NCBI GenBank assembly: GCA_963744105.1
Contig: CAVUSJ010000001.1
Coordinates: 124,001 to 188,000 of the forward strand
Length of the DNA: 64,000 bases
Direction: 5' to 3'
Source of the DNA: DASUPK01 sp963744105
Lineage (GTDB): Bacteria; Actinomycetota; Thermoleophilia; Solirubrobacterales; 70-9
Below are positions 26,483 through 34,732 of the stretch, in pieces. The position numbers and the translations under genes were made by a program. The first letter of the stretch is position 1; every line of letters begins with the position of its first letter. Under the pieces are notes generated by a model, which saw only the letters and a list, made by a program, of their open reading frames with translations, had not been told where the DNA came from and searched no databases.

Positions 26483-27901
26483 CTAGCCCGCCTCGTCTCC
26501 AGAGGCGAGCTGCAGCTCCATCTCCTCGGTCGAGCCCGGTTTGACCGGTACGTCCTTCGCCTCCAGTGGGGAGCGGTAGAGCCAGTAGAGCAGCGAGCAG
26601 AGCAGGGTGGCCGCGCCGAGGTAGCCGATGACGACGCGCGTGACGTCGCTGGAGACGATCGGCAGCGCCATCCAGACGATGAAGGTGATCGCGCAGCCGA
26701 GCCAGCAGAACGACGCGCGGCGGACCTGCCCGCGGGCGAGAGCGGCCTGGTTGAGAGTCGCGGCGGAGAGGTAGAGGCCCATGCCGATGCTCACCACCAC
26801 CAAATCCGTCCGGTTGTAGTCGTGCTTCTTGCCGAACGCGATCTGCATCAGGTGCGGGCCGGCGACCGCCATCGCCAGGGCGACCAGGCCCGCGAACCCC
26901 GCGATCGCCAGCAGCGTCACGCGGATCGAGGCGCGGAAGTCCTGCTCCTCTCCGCGGGAGCCCAGCGTCGTCAGATGGGGGAGGAGGCTCGTCTGGACCG
27001 CCTGGAAGAGCTGGAGCGGCGCCCTGGCGATCATCAGGATGTTGAAGACGTAGCCGGCCGTGGCGGCGCCGGCGGTCGCGTTGACGAGGAGCGGGCCGGC
27101 GTTCAGGAAGGTCTGCTCGCTGAGCATGATCAGGAAGACGCCCGCTGCGAACCGTCCGCCTCTTGCGAGCGTGAATTCGTCCGTGGGGGCGTCGGCCGGG
27201 GACGCCCCCTCAGGCCGGCTCTCGCCGGGAGTTCCTTCGGGGCCGTCCCCGGCCGCCGCCTGACCGCCAAAGCGACGGAAGAAGGCGAACGGCACCACCA
27301 CGAGGGAGAGGGTGGGGGCGGCCACGATTCCCATCGCGACCGCTGTCTGGCCTGAGGCGATGCCCAGGGCCACTGCCATCGGGAAGGCGGTGCGGGCGAC
27401 CGATTCGCTGATGATCAGCAGGGCGTAGATCGTCAGGCGGTGGCTGCCCGCGAGGAAGCCGCGGGCGAAGTAGCTCGCGCCGTAGGCGGTGATCGCGGCA
27501 ACGCCGATCCAGTAGAGCGTCGAGTTGCCGTGGAGGAGGTGGTCCTGGATCGGAGTGCGCAGGGCGAGCGCGACGGCGTCGAAGGCGACCGCGACCGAGA
27601 ACTGGATCGTCGCAGCCACCCTGACCGTGTGGCGGATCGGCACGTCGTGGGCGAGGTTCTCGGAGACCGTGCGCGAGAGGAGCTGCTCGACGGGCCGCTG
27701 CAGGATCGAGACGACGATGAAGACCGCCGACCAGAGCACCGCGATCTGCCCGTACTGGTCCTTCGAGAGCTCGTGCGAGGCGATCGCGAAGTACAGGTAC
27801 GTGATCAGCCCGGTGAGCCCGACGCCGATCGAGAGCAGGCTGGCACGCCGCCCGTAGCTCCTTGCCTCGCTCTGGCCTCCGTTTTGCCTTGCCCTTGCCA
27901 T
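26483..27901 (-). CDS. Flippase-like polytopic membrane protein (MOP/Wzx-type)
   Basis: 472 residues with about 12 hydrophobic helices, resembling oligosaccharide flippases (RASLLSIGVGLTGLITYLYFAIASHELSKDQYGQIAVLWS at the N-terminus, a typical MOP start). A Pro/Gly/Glu-rich cytoplasmic loop at about residues 216-258 separates two halves. It probably moves a lipid-linked glycan across the membrane, but no glycosyltransferases are nearby. Divergent from the riboflavin operon. The gap 27902-28023 carries that operon's promoter. Confidence 0.7.
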   Translation of the reverse strand: MARARQNGGQSEARSYGRRASLLSIGVGLTGLITYLYFAIASHELSKDQYGQIAVLWSAVFIVVSILQRPVEQLLSRTVSENLAHDVPIRHTVRVAATIQFSVAVAFDAVALALRTPIQDHLLHGNSTLYWIGVAAITAYGASYFARGFLAGSHRLTIYALLIISESVARTAFPMAVALGIASGQTAVAMGIVAAPTLSLVVVPFAFFRRFGGQAAAGDGPEGTPGESRPEGASPADAPTDEFTLARGGRFAAGVFLIMLSEQTFLNAGPLLVNATAGAATAGYVFNILMIARAPLQLFQAVQTSLLPHLTTLGSRGEEQDFRASIRVTLLAIAGFAGLVALAMAVAGPHLMQIAFGKKHDYNRTDLVVVSIGMGLYLSAATLNQAALARGQVRRASFCWLGCAITFIVWMALPIVSSDVTRVVIGYLGAATLLCSLLYWLYRSPLEAKDVPVKPGSTEEMELQLASGDEAG

Positions 27902-27940
27902 CGGGGCGCAAGACTACGTACATCGGGTTGTCCCTCGGCT

Positions 27941-27969
27941 TTGCCTCGGGTCACCCTCGCATCTACAAT
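27941..27969 (+). promoter_or_regulatory. Promoter of the riboflavin operon
   Basis: TTGCCT (27941-27946), a 17-base spacer and TACAAT (27964-27969): the best consensus-like promoter in the window. Predicted transcription start about 27976, exactly at the left end of the inverted repeat. Confidence 0.6.
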
Positions 27970-27975
27970 CACTGG

Positions 27976-27995
27976 CTGACTGACCAGTCAATCAG
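27976..27995 (+). promoter_or_regulatory. Inverted-repeat operator at the riboflavin promoter
   Basis: CTGACTGACCAGTCAATCAG: nine-base arms CTGACTGAC and GTCAATCAG with one mismatch around a CA centre. Its size and TGACTGACCAGTCA core resemble TetR-family operators (from general knowledge). It would cover +1 to +20 of the transcript, a repressing position. No regulator gene is adjacent. Confidence 0.55.
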
Positions 27996-28023
27996 TCGAG
28001 CTCGACCCGAAAGGAGGGCGAGC

Positions 28024-29154
28024 ATCACAGCGGTCAGCACCGAACAGGAAGCTTCCTACCTGAGGCGAGCCCTGGAGCTCGCGGAGGGTGGGCGCGGGCG
28101 CGTCAGCCCGAATCCGCTCGTCGGCGCAGTGCTGGTGCGCGACGGCGAGGTGATCGGCGAGGGTTTTCACGCCCAGCTCGGCGACCTGCACGCCGAGCGT
28201 GCCGCTATCGAGGACGCCCGCGCCCAAGGCGCCGATATCGCCGGCTCAGCGATCTACGTGACGCTCGAGCCCTGTGCTCACGAGGGCCGCCAGCCGCCCT
28301 GCACCGAAGCGATCCTGGAGGCCGGCATTTCGCGCGTCGTCTACGCGTCTGAGGACCCGACCGAGAAGGCCTCGGGCCGCGGCCCCGGGATGCTCCGCGA
28401 CGGCGGCGTCGAGGTCGAGCTCGCCGGCGGATCGGAGGCGAGCGCCGCCCGGCTGCTCAATCAGCCGTTTCGCAAGCGCGCCCGGACCGGCCGCCCCCTC
28501 GTCACCTACAAGGCCGCGATGTCGCTCGACGGCCGCGTCGCCTCGCCCACCGGCGACTCCCGCTGGATCTCGAGCACAGAGAGCCGCGAGCTCGTCCACC
28601 GCTGGCGTGCCGAGAGCGACGCGGTTGCGGTGGGCATCGGCACGGCGCTCGCCGACGACCCGCTACTCACGGCGCGGATCGAGGACGCGGCGAAGCAGCC
28701 CGCCCGAGTCGTCTTCGACTCCGGCGCCAGGCTGCCGATCGAATCGGCGCTGGTCGCGTCGACCGACGAGGCGCCGCTGATCGTCATCTGCGCTCCCGAG
28801 GCGCCGTCCGCCAGGCGCGAGGCACTGGAGGCCGCGGGAGCCGAGGTGATCGTCGCCCCCGGCCGGAGCCACCGCGAGCGCCTCGAGGCGGGCCTCACCG
28901 AGCTGGGGCGCCGGGACATCCAGGACCTGCTCGTCGAGGGCGGTCCTACCTTCGCGGGCGGACTCTTCGATGCCGGCGAGGTGGACGAGATGCGCCTGTT
29001 CATCGCCCCCGTCCTGCTCGGCGCCGCGAGGGCTCGCGCCCTGCTGGAGGGCGAGGGCGCCGTCCGCATCGCCGACGGCGTGCGGCCCCTGGCGAGCGCC
29101 TTCGAGCAGGTGGGCGAGGACATGCTGGTCCGCGCGAGATTGCGGGAGTGGTGA
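28024..29154 (+). CDS. ribD: Bifunctional riboflavin deaminase/reductase RibD
   Basis: Two successive steps from the GTP cyclohydrolase II product. The N-terminal deaminase domain has PNPLVGAVLVRDG, a zinc site in HAER and EPCAHEGRQPPC. The C-terminal reductase domain starts VTYKAAMSLDGRVAS and includes LLVEGGPTFAGGLFD. The protein needs to begin around SYLRRALELAEGG, yet no ATG, GTG or TTG is there. A strong AAGGAGGG (28011-28018) places ATC 28024 as the likely start. TTG 27928 is in frame but lies within the promoter. Confidence 0.92.
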   Translation: MTAVSTEQEASYLRRALELAEGGRGRVSPNPLVGAVLVRDGEVIGEGFHAQLGDLHAERAAIEDARAQGADIAGSAIYVTLEPCAHEGRQPPCTEAILEAGISRVVYASEDPTEKASGRGPGMLRDGGVEVELAGGSEASAARLLNQPFRKRARTGRPLVTYKAAMSLDGRVASPTGDSRWISSTESRELVHRWRAESDAVAVGIGTALADDPLLTARIEDAAKQPARVVFDSGARLPIESALVASTDEAPLIVICAPEAPSARREALEAAGAEVIVAPGRSHRERLEAGLTELGRRDIQDLLVEGGPTFAGGLFDAGEVDEMRLFIAPVLLGAARARALLEGEGAVRIADGVRPLASAFEQVGEDMLVRARLREW

Positions 29155-29756
29155 TGTTCACCGGGATCGTCAAGGAGCTTGGCCGCGTCGAGTCGATCGA
29201 CACCTCGGACGACGGAGCTCGCCTGCGCATCGCCGCCGGCCTCTCCTCTGAGCTGGCGGAGGGGGACTCCGTAGCGGTGAACGGCGCCTGCCTCACCGCG
29301 ACCTCGGCGGGCGACGGCTCATTCGAGGCCGACGTCATGCATCAGACGCTTTCGCTGACCACGCTGGGCCGGCTGGAGGCCTCGTCACCCGTCAACCTGG
29401 AGCTGGCGCTGAGGCCGACGGACAGGCTCGGCGGACACGTCGTCCAGGGCCACGTCGACGGGACCGCCACGGTCACCGACGTTTCGGCCGACGGCTTCGC
29501 GAAGCGGCTGCGAATCGAGCTCCCGGACGACCTGCTGCCCTACGTCGTCGAGCGCGGCTCGATCGCGATCGAGGGCGTCAGCCTGACCGTCGCCGAGCTC
29601 ACCGGCAACGTCGTCGAGGTTTCCCTGATCCCGGAGACGCTCGAGCGCACCACGCTGGGGTCCGCCGGGCCCGGCGATCGCCTCAACATCGAATGTGACG
29701 TGATGGCCAGGTACGTCGAGCGCCAGCTGTCACCCTTAACGAGCAAGGAGCACTGA
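29154..29756 (+). CDS. ribE: Riboflavin synthase, alpha chain
   Basis: Dismutates two 6,7-dimethyl-8-ribityllumazine to riboflavin. 200 residues with the internal duplication of lumazine-binding domains: MFTGIVKELGRVESI at the start, VNGACLTA in repeat one, GHVVQGHVDGTA and IAIEGVSLTV in repeat two. TGATG overlap with ribD and one-base overlap with ribBA indicate a single operon. Confidence 0.95.
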   Translation: MFTGIVKELGRVESIDTSDDGARLRIAAGLSSELAEGDSVAVNGACLTATSAGDGSFEADVMHQTLSLTTLGRLEASSPVNLELALRPTDRLGGHVVQGHVDGTATVTDVSADGFAKRLRIELPDDLLPYVVERGSIAIEGVSLTVAELTGNVVEVSLIPETLERTTLGSAGPGDRLNIECDVMARYVERQLSPLTSKEH

Positions 29757-31096
29757 TGGCCGAGAGCACCGAACAGACCGAGACGAAGACCGACGCGCCC
29801 TTCGCCTCGATCGAGGAGGCGATCGAGGAGATCCGTCGCGGCCGGATGATCGTCGTCTGCGACGACGAGGGCCGCGAGAACGAGGGCGACCTGGTGATGG
29901 CCGCGCAGTTCGCCACGCCCGAGGCGGTCAACTTCATGGCCACCCACGGCCGCGGCCTCATCTGCCTCGCCCTCACCGACGAGCGGTGCCAGGAGCTGGG
30001 GCTCAACCTGATGGCCGCCAAGAACGAGGCGCCCCTCGAGACCGCCTTCACCGTCTCGGTCGAGGCCCGCGAGGGCGTCACCACCGGCATCTCCGCCGCC
30101 GACCGCGCGCGGACGATCCAGGTTGCGATCGACCCGCACTCGGGCCCCGATGACCTGGTGCAGCCCGGCCACGTGTTTCCGCTCAAGGCCAAGGACGGCG
30201 GCGTGCTCGAGCGCACCGGCCACACCGAGGGAGCGATCGACCTGGCCCGCCTCGCCGGCCTAATTCCCGCCGGCGTGATCTGCGAGATCATGAACGAGGA
30301 CGGGACGATGGCCCGCGTGCCCGACCTGGTCGGCTACTGCGAGAAGCACGAGCTGAAGATGATCACGGTCGCGGATCTGATCGCCTACCGGCGGCGGACC
30401 GAGAAGCTGGTTGAGCGGATCGTCTCCACCAAGCTGCCGACGAAGTTCGGTGAGTTCAGCGCTGTCGGATACCGCTCCCTGATCGACGACAAGCACCACG
30501 TCGCGATGGTGAAGGGCGAGGTCGCCGGCTCCGAGGACGTGCTCGTCCGGGTGCACTCCGAGTGCCTGACCGGCGACGTCTTCCATTCGCTGCGGTGCGA
30601 CTGCGGCGAGCAGCTCGAGGCCGCGCTCGCCACCATCGAGCAGGAGGGCAAGGGCGTTCTCCTCTATCTCTCCCAGGAGGGCCGCGGCATCGGCCTGCTC
30701 AACAAGCTGCGCGCCTACAAGCTGCAGGAGGAGGGGCTCGACACCGTCGACGCCAACCTCAAGCTCGGCCTGCCCGCCGACCTGCGCGACTACGGGATCG
30801 GCGCCCAGATCCTGGTCGACCTCGGCCTGTCGAGCATCCGCATCCTGACGAACAACCCGAAGAAGATCCTCGGCCTGGAGGGCTACGGGCTGTCGGTCAC
30901 CGACCAGGTGCCGATCCAGTCGGTCCCCAACCCGCACAACGAGGCCTACCTGAACGCCAAGCGCGACAAGATGGGCCACGCCCTTCACCACCAGGGCCTG
31001 CCGCTCGACGAGCAGCTGCTCTACGAGGAGCACCGCAAGGACAAGGAGAGTCGCCGGGAGGAAGCGGACTCCGGCGATTACCCGCCCGGCGACTAG
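29756..31096 (+). CDS. ribBA: Bifunctional DHBP synthase / GTP cyclohydrolase II
   Basis: 446 residues. Residues about 15-220 are 3,4-dihydroxy-2-butanone-4-phosphate synthase (VVCDDEGRENEGDLVMAAQ, HTEGAIDLARLAGL). The GTP cyclohydrolase II part has the zinc site ECLTGDVFHSLRCDCGEQL (about 262-280), QEGRGIGLLNKLRAYKLQEEG and RILTNNPKKI. It supplies both branches of riboflavin synthesis. A charged tail of about 35 residues follows. Confidence 0.96.
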   Translation: MAESTEQTETKTDAPFASIEEAIEEIRRGRMIVVCDDEGRENEGDLVMAAQFATPEAVNFMATHGRGLICLALTDERCQELGLNLMAAKNEAPLETAFTVSVEAREGVTTGISAADRARTIQVAIDPHSGPDDLVQPGHVFPLKAKDGGVLERTGHTEGAIDLARLAGLIPAGVICEIMNEDGTMARVPDLVGYCEKHELKMITVADLIAYRRRTEKLVERIVSTKLPTKFGEFSAVGYRSLIDDKHHVAMVKGEVAGSEDVLVRVHSECLTGDVFHSLRCDCGEQLEAALATIEQEGKGVLLYLSQEGRGIGLLNKLRAYKLQEEGLDTVDANLKLGLPADLRDYGIGAQILVDLGLSSIRILTNNPKKILGLEGYGLSVTDQVPIQSVPNPHNEAYLNAKRDKMGHALHHQGLPLDEQLLYEEHRKDKESRREEADSGDYPPGD

Positions 31097-31113
31097 TGGC
31101 GGCCGAATCCGGA

Positions 31114-31119
31114 TAGGTT
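31114..31119 (+). promoter_or_regulatory. -10 element TAGGTT for ribH
   Basis: TAGGTT six bases before the ribH ATG suggests an internal leaderless promoter, so ribH could be expressed independently of the operator-controlled ribD-ribE-ribBA. Confidence 0.45.
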
Positions 31120-31125
31120 CCGCCC

Positions 31126-31572
31126 ATGGCGGATCTGGCGACCATGGAGTTCGCGGTCTGCGTCGCGACCTTCTACGAGGACCTGGCCGAGCGCCTCGTC
31201 AACGGCGCGGTTGAGGCGTTCGGGGACGAGGGGGTGGCCCCGACGTCGGTTCACACCTATGAGGTTCCCGGCGCGTTCGAGCTGCCGCTGGCGGCCAAGC
31301 TCTGCGCCGAGTCCGGCCGCTTCTCGGGCGTCGCCTGCCTCGGCGTTGTGATCCGCGGAGAGACGAACCACTACGACTACGTCTGCGCGGAGGCGGCGAG
31401 TGGCGTCCAACGGGTGCAGCTCGACACGGGCGTGCCCTGCGCGTTCGGCGTGATCACCTGCGACACCCGCGAGCAGGCCGAGGCCCGGGCGGGAGGCGAC
31501 AAGCGCGACCAGGGACGAAACGCCGCGATCGCCGTGCTCCGGATGGCGGAGCTGCGGGACTCGGTCAGCTGA
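31126..31572 (+). CDS. ribH: 6,7-dimethyl-8-ribityllumazine synthase
   Basis: Lumazine synthase, 148 residues. FAVCVATFYEDLAERLVNGAVEAF, the substrate-binding EVPGAFELPLAAK and the catalytic His region GVVIRGETNHYDYVCAEAASG are present, ending in a GGDKRDQGRNAAIAVLRM helix (usually GNKGxEA). The 3' end overlaps the convergent PAS-EAL gene by eight bases. Last gene of the riboflavin cluster. Confidence 0.94.
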   Translation: MADLATMEFAVCVATFYEDLAERLVNGAVEAFGDEGVAPTSVHTYEVPGAFELPLAAKLCAESGRFSGVACLGVVIRGETNHYDYVCAEAASGVQRVQLDTGVPCAFGVITCDTREQAEARAGGDKRDQGRNAAIAVLRMAELRDSVS

Positions 31573-32719
31573 TCTGCTCGAGCACTTCGTCGAGCGGCGC
31601 AGGCACGCCGAAGTAGAAGCCCTGGCCGTAGCGGAAGCCGATGTCGATCAGGGCCTCTAGCTCGTCTTCGGTCTCGATGCCCTCGGCGACCACGTTCACG
31701 CCCACCTCGTCGGCGAAGGAGACCAGCGACGTCGCCAGCGCGTGCGCGACCTGGTTCGCGTCGATCCGCTCCGTCAGGGAGATGTCGAGCTTGATCCACT
31801 CCGGACGCACCTTGAGGATGTGCCGGAGGCTGGCGTAGCCGGCGCCGAAGTCGTCGATCGCGACCTTCCCACCGGCCTCCCGCAGAGGCCCGAGCCTGGC
31901 GGTGAAGCCCTCGTAGTCGTCGACCTGCAGGTGCTCGGTGAGCTCGACGGTGACCCGGTCCGCGGCGGGACCGACGCAGGCGAGGAACCTGCCGGAGAAG
32001 ATCGTGGGCGGCGAGGCGTTGATGCAGAGGTTGACGCCGGCCGGCAGCCGGGACAGGGCCTCGGCGGCGATGCGGACGGCCAGCAGCTCGAGCGGCACAC
32101 CCAGGCCGACCTCCCAGGCCTCGGCGAACCAGCGATCGGGGCCGCGCTCGGGCTTCCCGGGGAAGCGGGACAGCGCCTCGCAGGCGATCACACGACCGGT
32201 CTCGAGGTCGTAGATCGGCTGGTAGACCGGGTTGATCCGCTCGTCCTCGAGGACCGTCTGGATGCGCTCGAGCGACTCACGGTGCTCCTCGCTCGACAGC
32301 TTCTCGACGGCGCGGCGATCGCCCAGCGGGCGCGTGGAGCAGACGATCTCGCTGACCGCGCCCGTGTCCGGGTTCTTGAGCACCCGCGTGGTGGTCTCGA
32401 CCCAGACGTACTCGTGGTCCTTGCGCCGCAGCCGGTAGGCGACGGTGAGCGGAGCATCCTGCAGCGTGCTGCGATGGACGACGCCGACCTTCGCCGCATC
32501 GTCAGGGTGGAAGTGGTCGTAGGCCGAGGTCCCGATCAGCTCGCCGGGCTCGTAGCCGAGCAGCTCCCTCGAGGCCGCCGAGACGTAGCGGTAGGTCCCG
32601 TCGGGAGCGTGCGCGGAGACCATGTCCCCGAGGTAGTCCGCGATGGATCCGCGAATGACCTCGGCCTCGGCCGTCAGGCGGGCACGAGACCGAAACGGAG
32701 TGGTTTGCCGGATAGTCAT
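31565..32719 (-). CDS. PAS-EAL protein, predicted c-di-GMP phosphodiesterase
   Basis: 384 residues. A PAS fold (about 27-135: YLGDMVSAHAPDGTYRYVSAASRELLGYEPGELIG) precedes an EAL domain (about 145-384). EAL key positions look intact: CEALSRF, INASP, VELTEH, IDDFGAGYAS, IKLD, VAEGIET and YGQGFYFG. It should hydrolyse c-di-GMP under PAS control. No GGDEF is present and no membrane segment is seen. The PAS does not show a LOV cysteine motif. ATG start preceded by CTCCAAGGAGTGAG, a good ribosome site. Divergent from rpmB. Confidence 0.88.
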   Translation of the reverse strand: MTIRQTTPFRSRARLTAEAEVIRGSIADYLGDMVSAHAPDGTYRYVSAASRELLGYEPGELIGTSAYDHFHPDDAAKVGVVHRSTLQDAPLTVAYRLRRKDHEYVWVETTTRVLKNPDTGAVSEIVCSTRPLGDRRAVEKLSSEEHRESLERIQTVLEDERINPVYQPIYDLETGRVIACEALSRFPGKPERGPDRWFAEAWEVGLGVPLELLAVRIAAEALSRLPAGVNLCINASPPTIFSGRFLACVGPAADRVTVELTEHLQVDDYEGFTARLGPLREAGGKVAIDDFGAGYASLRHILKVRPEWIKLDISLTERIDANQVAHALATSLVSFADEVGVNVVAEGIETEDELEALIDIGFRYGQGFYFGVPAPLDEVLEQIS

Positions 32720-32847
32720 CTCACTCCTTGGAGAGCGCTTGCCGCAGCAAGGATCCGTCGTTACCGATTATTCGCTGGGAGAGATGCGCTGCAAGCCACA
32801 GCTTTCGCCGATTGGACACGTGTCCCTGCGTGCGCATCGAGGTCGCT

Positions 32848-32853
32848 ACCATG
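32848..32853 (+). promoter_or_regulatory. -10 element TACCAT for rpmB
   Basis: TACCAT, nine bases, then ATG 32863. The 'ATG' within TACCATG is a decoy. The same TACCATGCCGCC arrangement precedes rpmF. Confidence 0.5.
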
Positions 32854-32862
32854 CCGCCTCCG

Positions 32863-33057
32863 ATGGCCAAGGTCTGTCACAGCTGCGGAAAGCGCCCCGC
32901 GTTCGGCAACTCGCGGAGCCATTCGATGGTCGCCACCAGGCGGCGCTTCAACCCGAACCTCCAGAAGGTCCGGATCCAGGAGCCGGGCGGCGGCACGGCA
33001 CGCGTTTACGTCTGCGCCCGCTGTCTGAAGTCCAACAAAGTCACCAAGGCGGCTTAG
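32863..33057 (+). CDS. rpmB: 50S ribosomal protein L28
   Basis: 64 residues beginning MAKVCHSCGKRPAFGNSRSHS. Two CxxC pairs (CHSC and CARC) make this the zinc-binding form. FNPNLQKVRI is typical. Start chosen at 32863 because the family starts here and a TACCAT element overlaps the upstream in-frame ATG at 32851. rpmB next to a FakA-like gene is a common arrangement. Confidence 0.95.
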   Translation: MAKVCHSCGKRPAFGNSRSHSMVATRRRFNPNLQKVRIQEPGGGTARVYVCARCLKSNKVTKAA

Positions 33058-33084
33058 CTCCTGACGTAGGCGTTTTACGGGGTC

Positions 33085-33090
33085 TAGGCT
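33085..33090 (+). promoter_or_regulatory. -10 element TAGGCT for the FakA-like gene
   Basis: TAGGCT 16 bases before the ATG at 33107; short 5' leader of about ten bases predicted. Confidence 0.4.
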
Positions 33091-33106
33091 TCGGCTCACT
33101 CCCCGC

Positions 33107-34732
33107 ATGGCTGATCCCTCGATAGAGAGATTCCGGCGCGTGATCAGCGCGGCCGCCGCCCACCTCGAGGACAGACGCAAAGAGGTCAACGACCTCAATG
33201 TCTTCCCGGTCGCGGACGGTGATACCGGCGACAACATGGCGCTCACGCTCCGTGCCGTCAGCGACGAGCTGGACCGCCTCGACGGGCAGATGGTCGACGA
33301 GATCGGGCGAACCGAGCTGGTCAACGCGCTGGCCCGCGCGGCGCTGATGGGGGCCCGGGGGAACTCCGGCGTGATCCTCAGCCAGATCGTCCGCGGGGCG
33401 GCCGAGGAGCTCGCCAGCCGTCCCGGCGAGCTGGTCGACCCGATGCTGGTCTCCGCGGCCTTCGCCCGCGCGGCCGACGCGGCCTACGAGTCCGTCCGTG
33501 AGCCGGCGGAGGGCACGATGCTCACTGTCTTCCGGGAGATCGCCCACTCGATCTCGCGGCGGCTCGCGCACATGGAGGAGGTCCGCCTCTCGCCGGACGC
33601 CACTCCCGGCGAGCAGGACGCCCTGCTCGCCGAGCTGCTCGAGGCCGCGGTGCTCGACGGCGAGGCGGCGGTCGCGCGCACTCCGGAGCAGCTCGAGGTG
33701 TTGCGGGAGTCGGGAGTCGTCGATGCGGGCGCCCACGGCATCGTCGTGATCCTGGCCGGGGTCGTCGCGGGGCTGCGCGGAGACGACGATGCGTCGCCGG
33801 AGGTGCCGCACTACGCCCCGGCGACGGACACGCGGCCGCACCACGAGGACAGCCGCTACCGCTACTGCACCAACTTCATCGTTCAGGGTTCCGGGCTCGA
33901 GGGCCGCGCCTTCGTGCCGAGGCTCGAGGAGCTCGGCGACTCGGTGCTGGTCGTCGGGGACGAGGCGACCCTCAAGGTCCACGTCCACACGGACGAGCCG
34001 GATGCCGCTGTCGCCCTCTTCGACCAGACTGGGGAGGTGACGCAGCTCGACGTGGCCGACATGCGCGAGCAGATCGCCGAGCGCAGCGCGCGACTGCAGG
34101 CGGGTCGCTGCGCGGCGGTCGCGGTGGTGGCCGGTCGCGGGATGCGCGAGCTCTACGAGGAGCTCGGCGCGTTCGTGGTCGACGGCGGCGAGACGTTCAA
34201 CCCGTCCATCTACGACCTGCTCGCGGCCATTCACGAGGTGCCCGCCGAGGCGGTCCTCGTGTTCCCCAACAGCCCCAACGTCGTGATGGCCGCCGAGCGC
34301 GCAGCAGAGCTCTCGGACAAGGACGCCCGGGTGGTCCGGTGCACCTCACAGCAGGCGGGCCTCGCGGCACTGGTCGAGCTCGACCCAACCGCCTCGGTCG
34401 ACGAGAACGGCGAGCGCCTCAGCGCGGCGCTCGAGGGGATTCTTGCCGGGTCGGTGGCGCCGGCGGCCCGCGACGACGCCAAGGGTCGCTTCGTCACCGG
34501 TGACGCCGTCGGCTTCGTCGGAGACGAGATCGTCGCGTGGGGCGGCGCCGGCTCCACGCTCTCGGAGACGATGTCGCGACTGGGAGAGGGAGCCGAGATC
34601 CTCACCGTGGTCGTGGGCGAAGGTGCCCCGATCCCGCTCGGCGACCTCGAGAACCACGCGCCCGAGGGCGTGGAGCTTGAGGTCCATGACGGCGGCCAGC
34701 CGCACTACTGGTGGCTGCTGGCGGCCGAGTGA
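33107..34732 (+). CDS. fakA: DAK2/DhaL-domain kinase, FakA (YloV) family
   Basis: 541 residues. The N-terminal DhaL-type ATP-binding domain has LNVFPVADGDTGDNM (Mg-ATP aspartates, about 28-45) and GARGNSGVILSQ. The C-terminal half (from GRGMRELYEELGA) matches the FakA C-terminal region, with FPNSPNVVMAAERAAEL. FakA phosphorylates fatty acids carried by FakB. No fakB is in the window. plsX and acpP at 49-50 kb fit a lipid link. The stop overlaps the next start (GTGA). Confidence 0.88.
   Translation: MADPSIERFRRVISAAAAHLEDRRKEVNDLNVFPVADGDTGDNMALTLRAVSDELDRLDGQMVDEIGRTELVNALARAALMGARGNSGVILSQIVRGAAEELASRPGELVDPMLVSAAFARAADAAYESVREPAEGTMLTVFREIAHSISRRLAHMEEVRLSPDATPGEQDALLAELLEAAVLDGEAAVARTPEQLEVLRESGVVDAGAHGIVVILAGVVAGLRGDDDASPEVPHYAPATDTRPHHEDSRYRYCTNFIVQGSGLEGRAFVPRLEELGDSVLVVGDEATLKVHVHTDEPDAAVALFDQTGEVTQLDVADMREQIAERSARLQAGRCAAVAVVAGRGMRELYEELGAFVVDGGETFNPSIYDLLAAIHEVPAEAVLVFPNSPNVVMAAERAAELSDKDARVVRCTSQQAGLAALVELDPTASVDENGERLSAALEGILAGSVAPAARDDAKGRFVTGDAVGFVGDEIVAWGGAGSTLSETMSRLGEGAEILTVVVGEGAPIPLGDLENHAPEGVELEVHDGGQPHYWWLLAAE

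Noticed and set aside
27902..28023. FMN riboswitch before ribD
   Set aside because: I looked for conserved RFN segments and saw none in 122 bp; the space is filled by promoter, operator and ribosome site. A covariance search would settle it.
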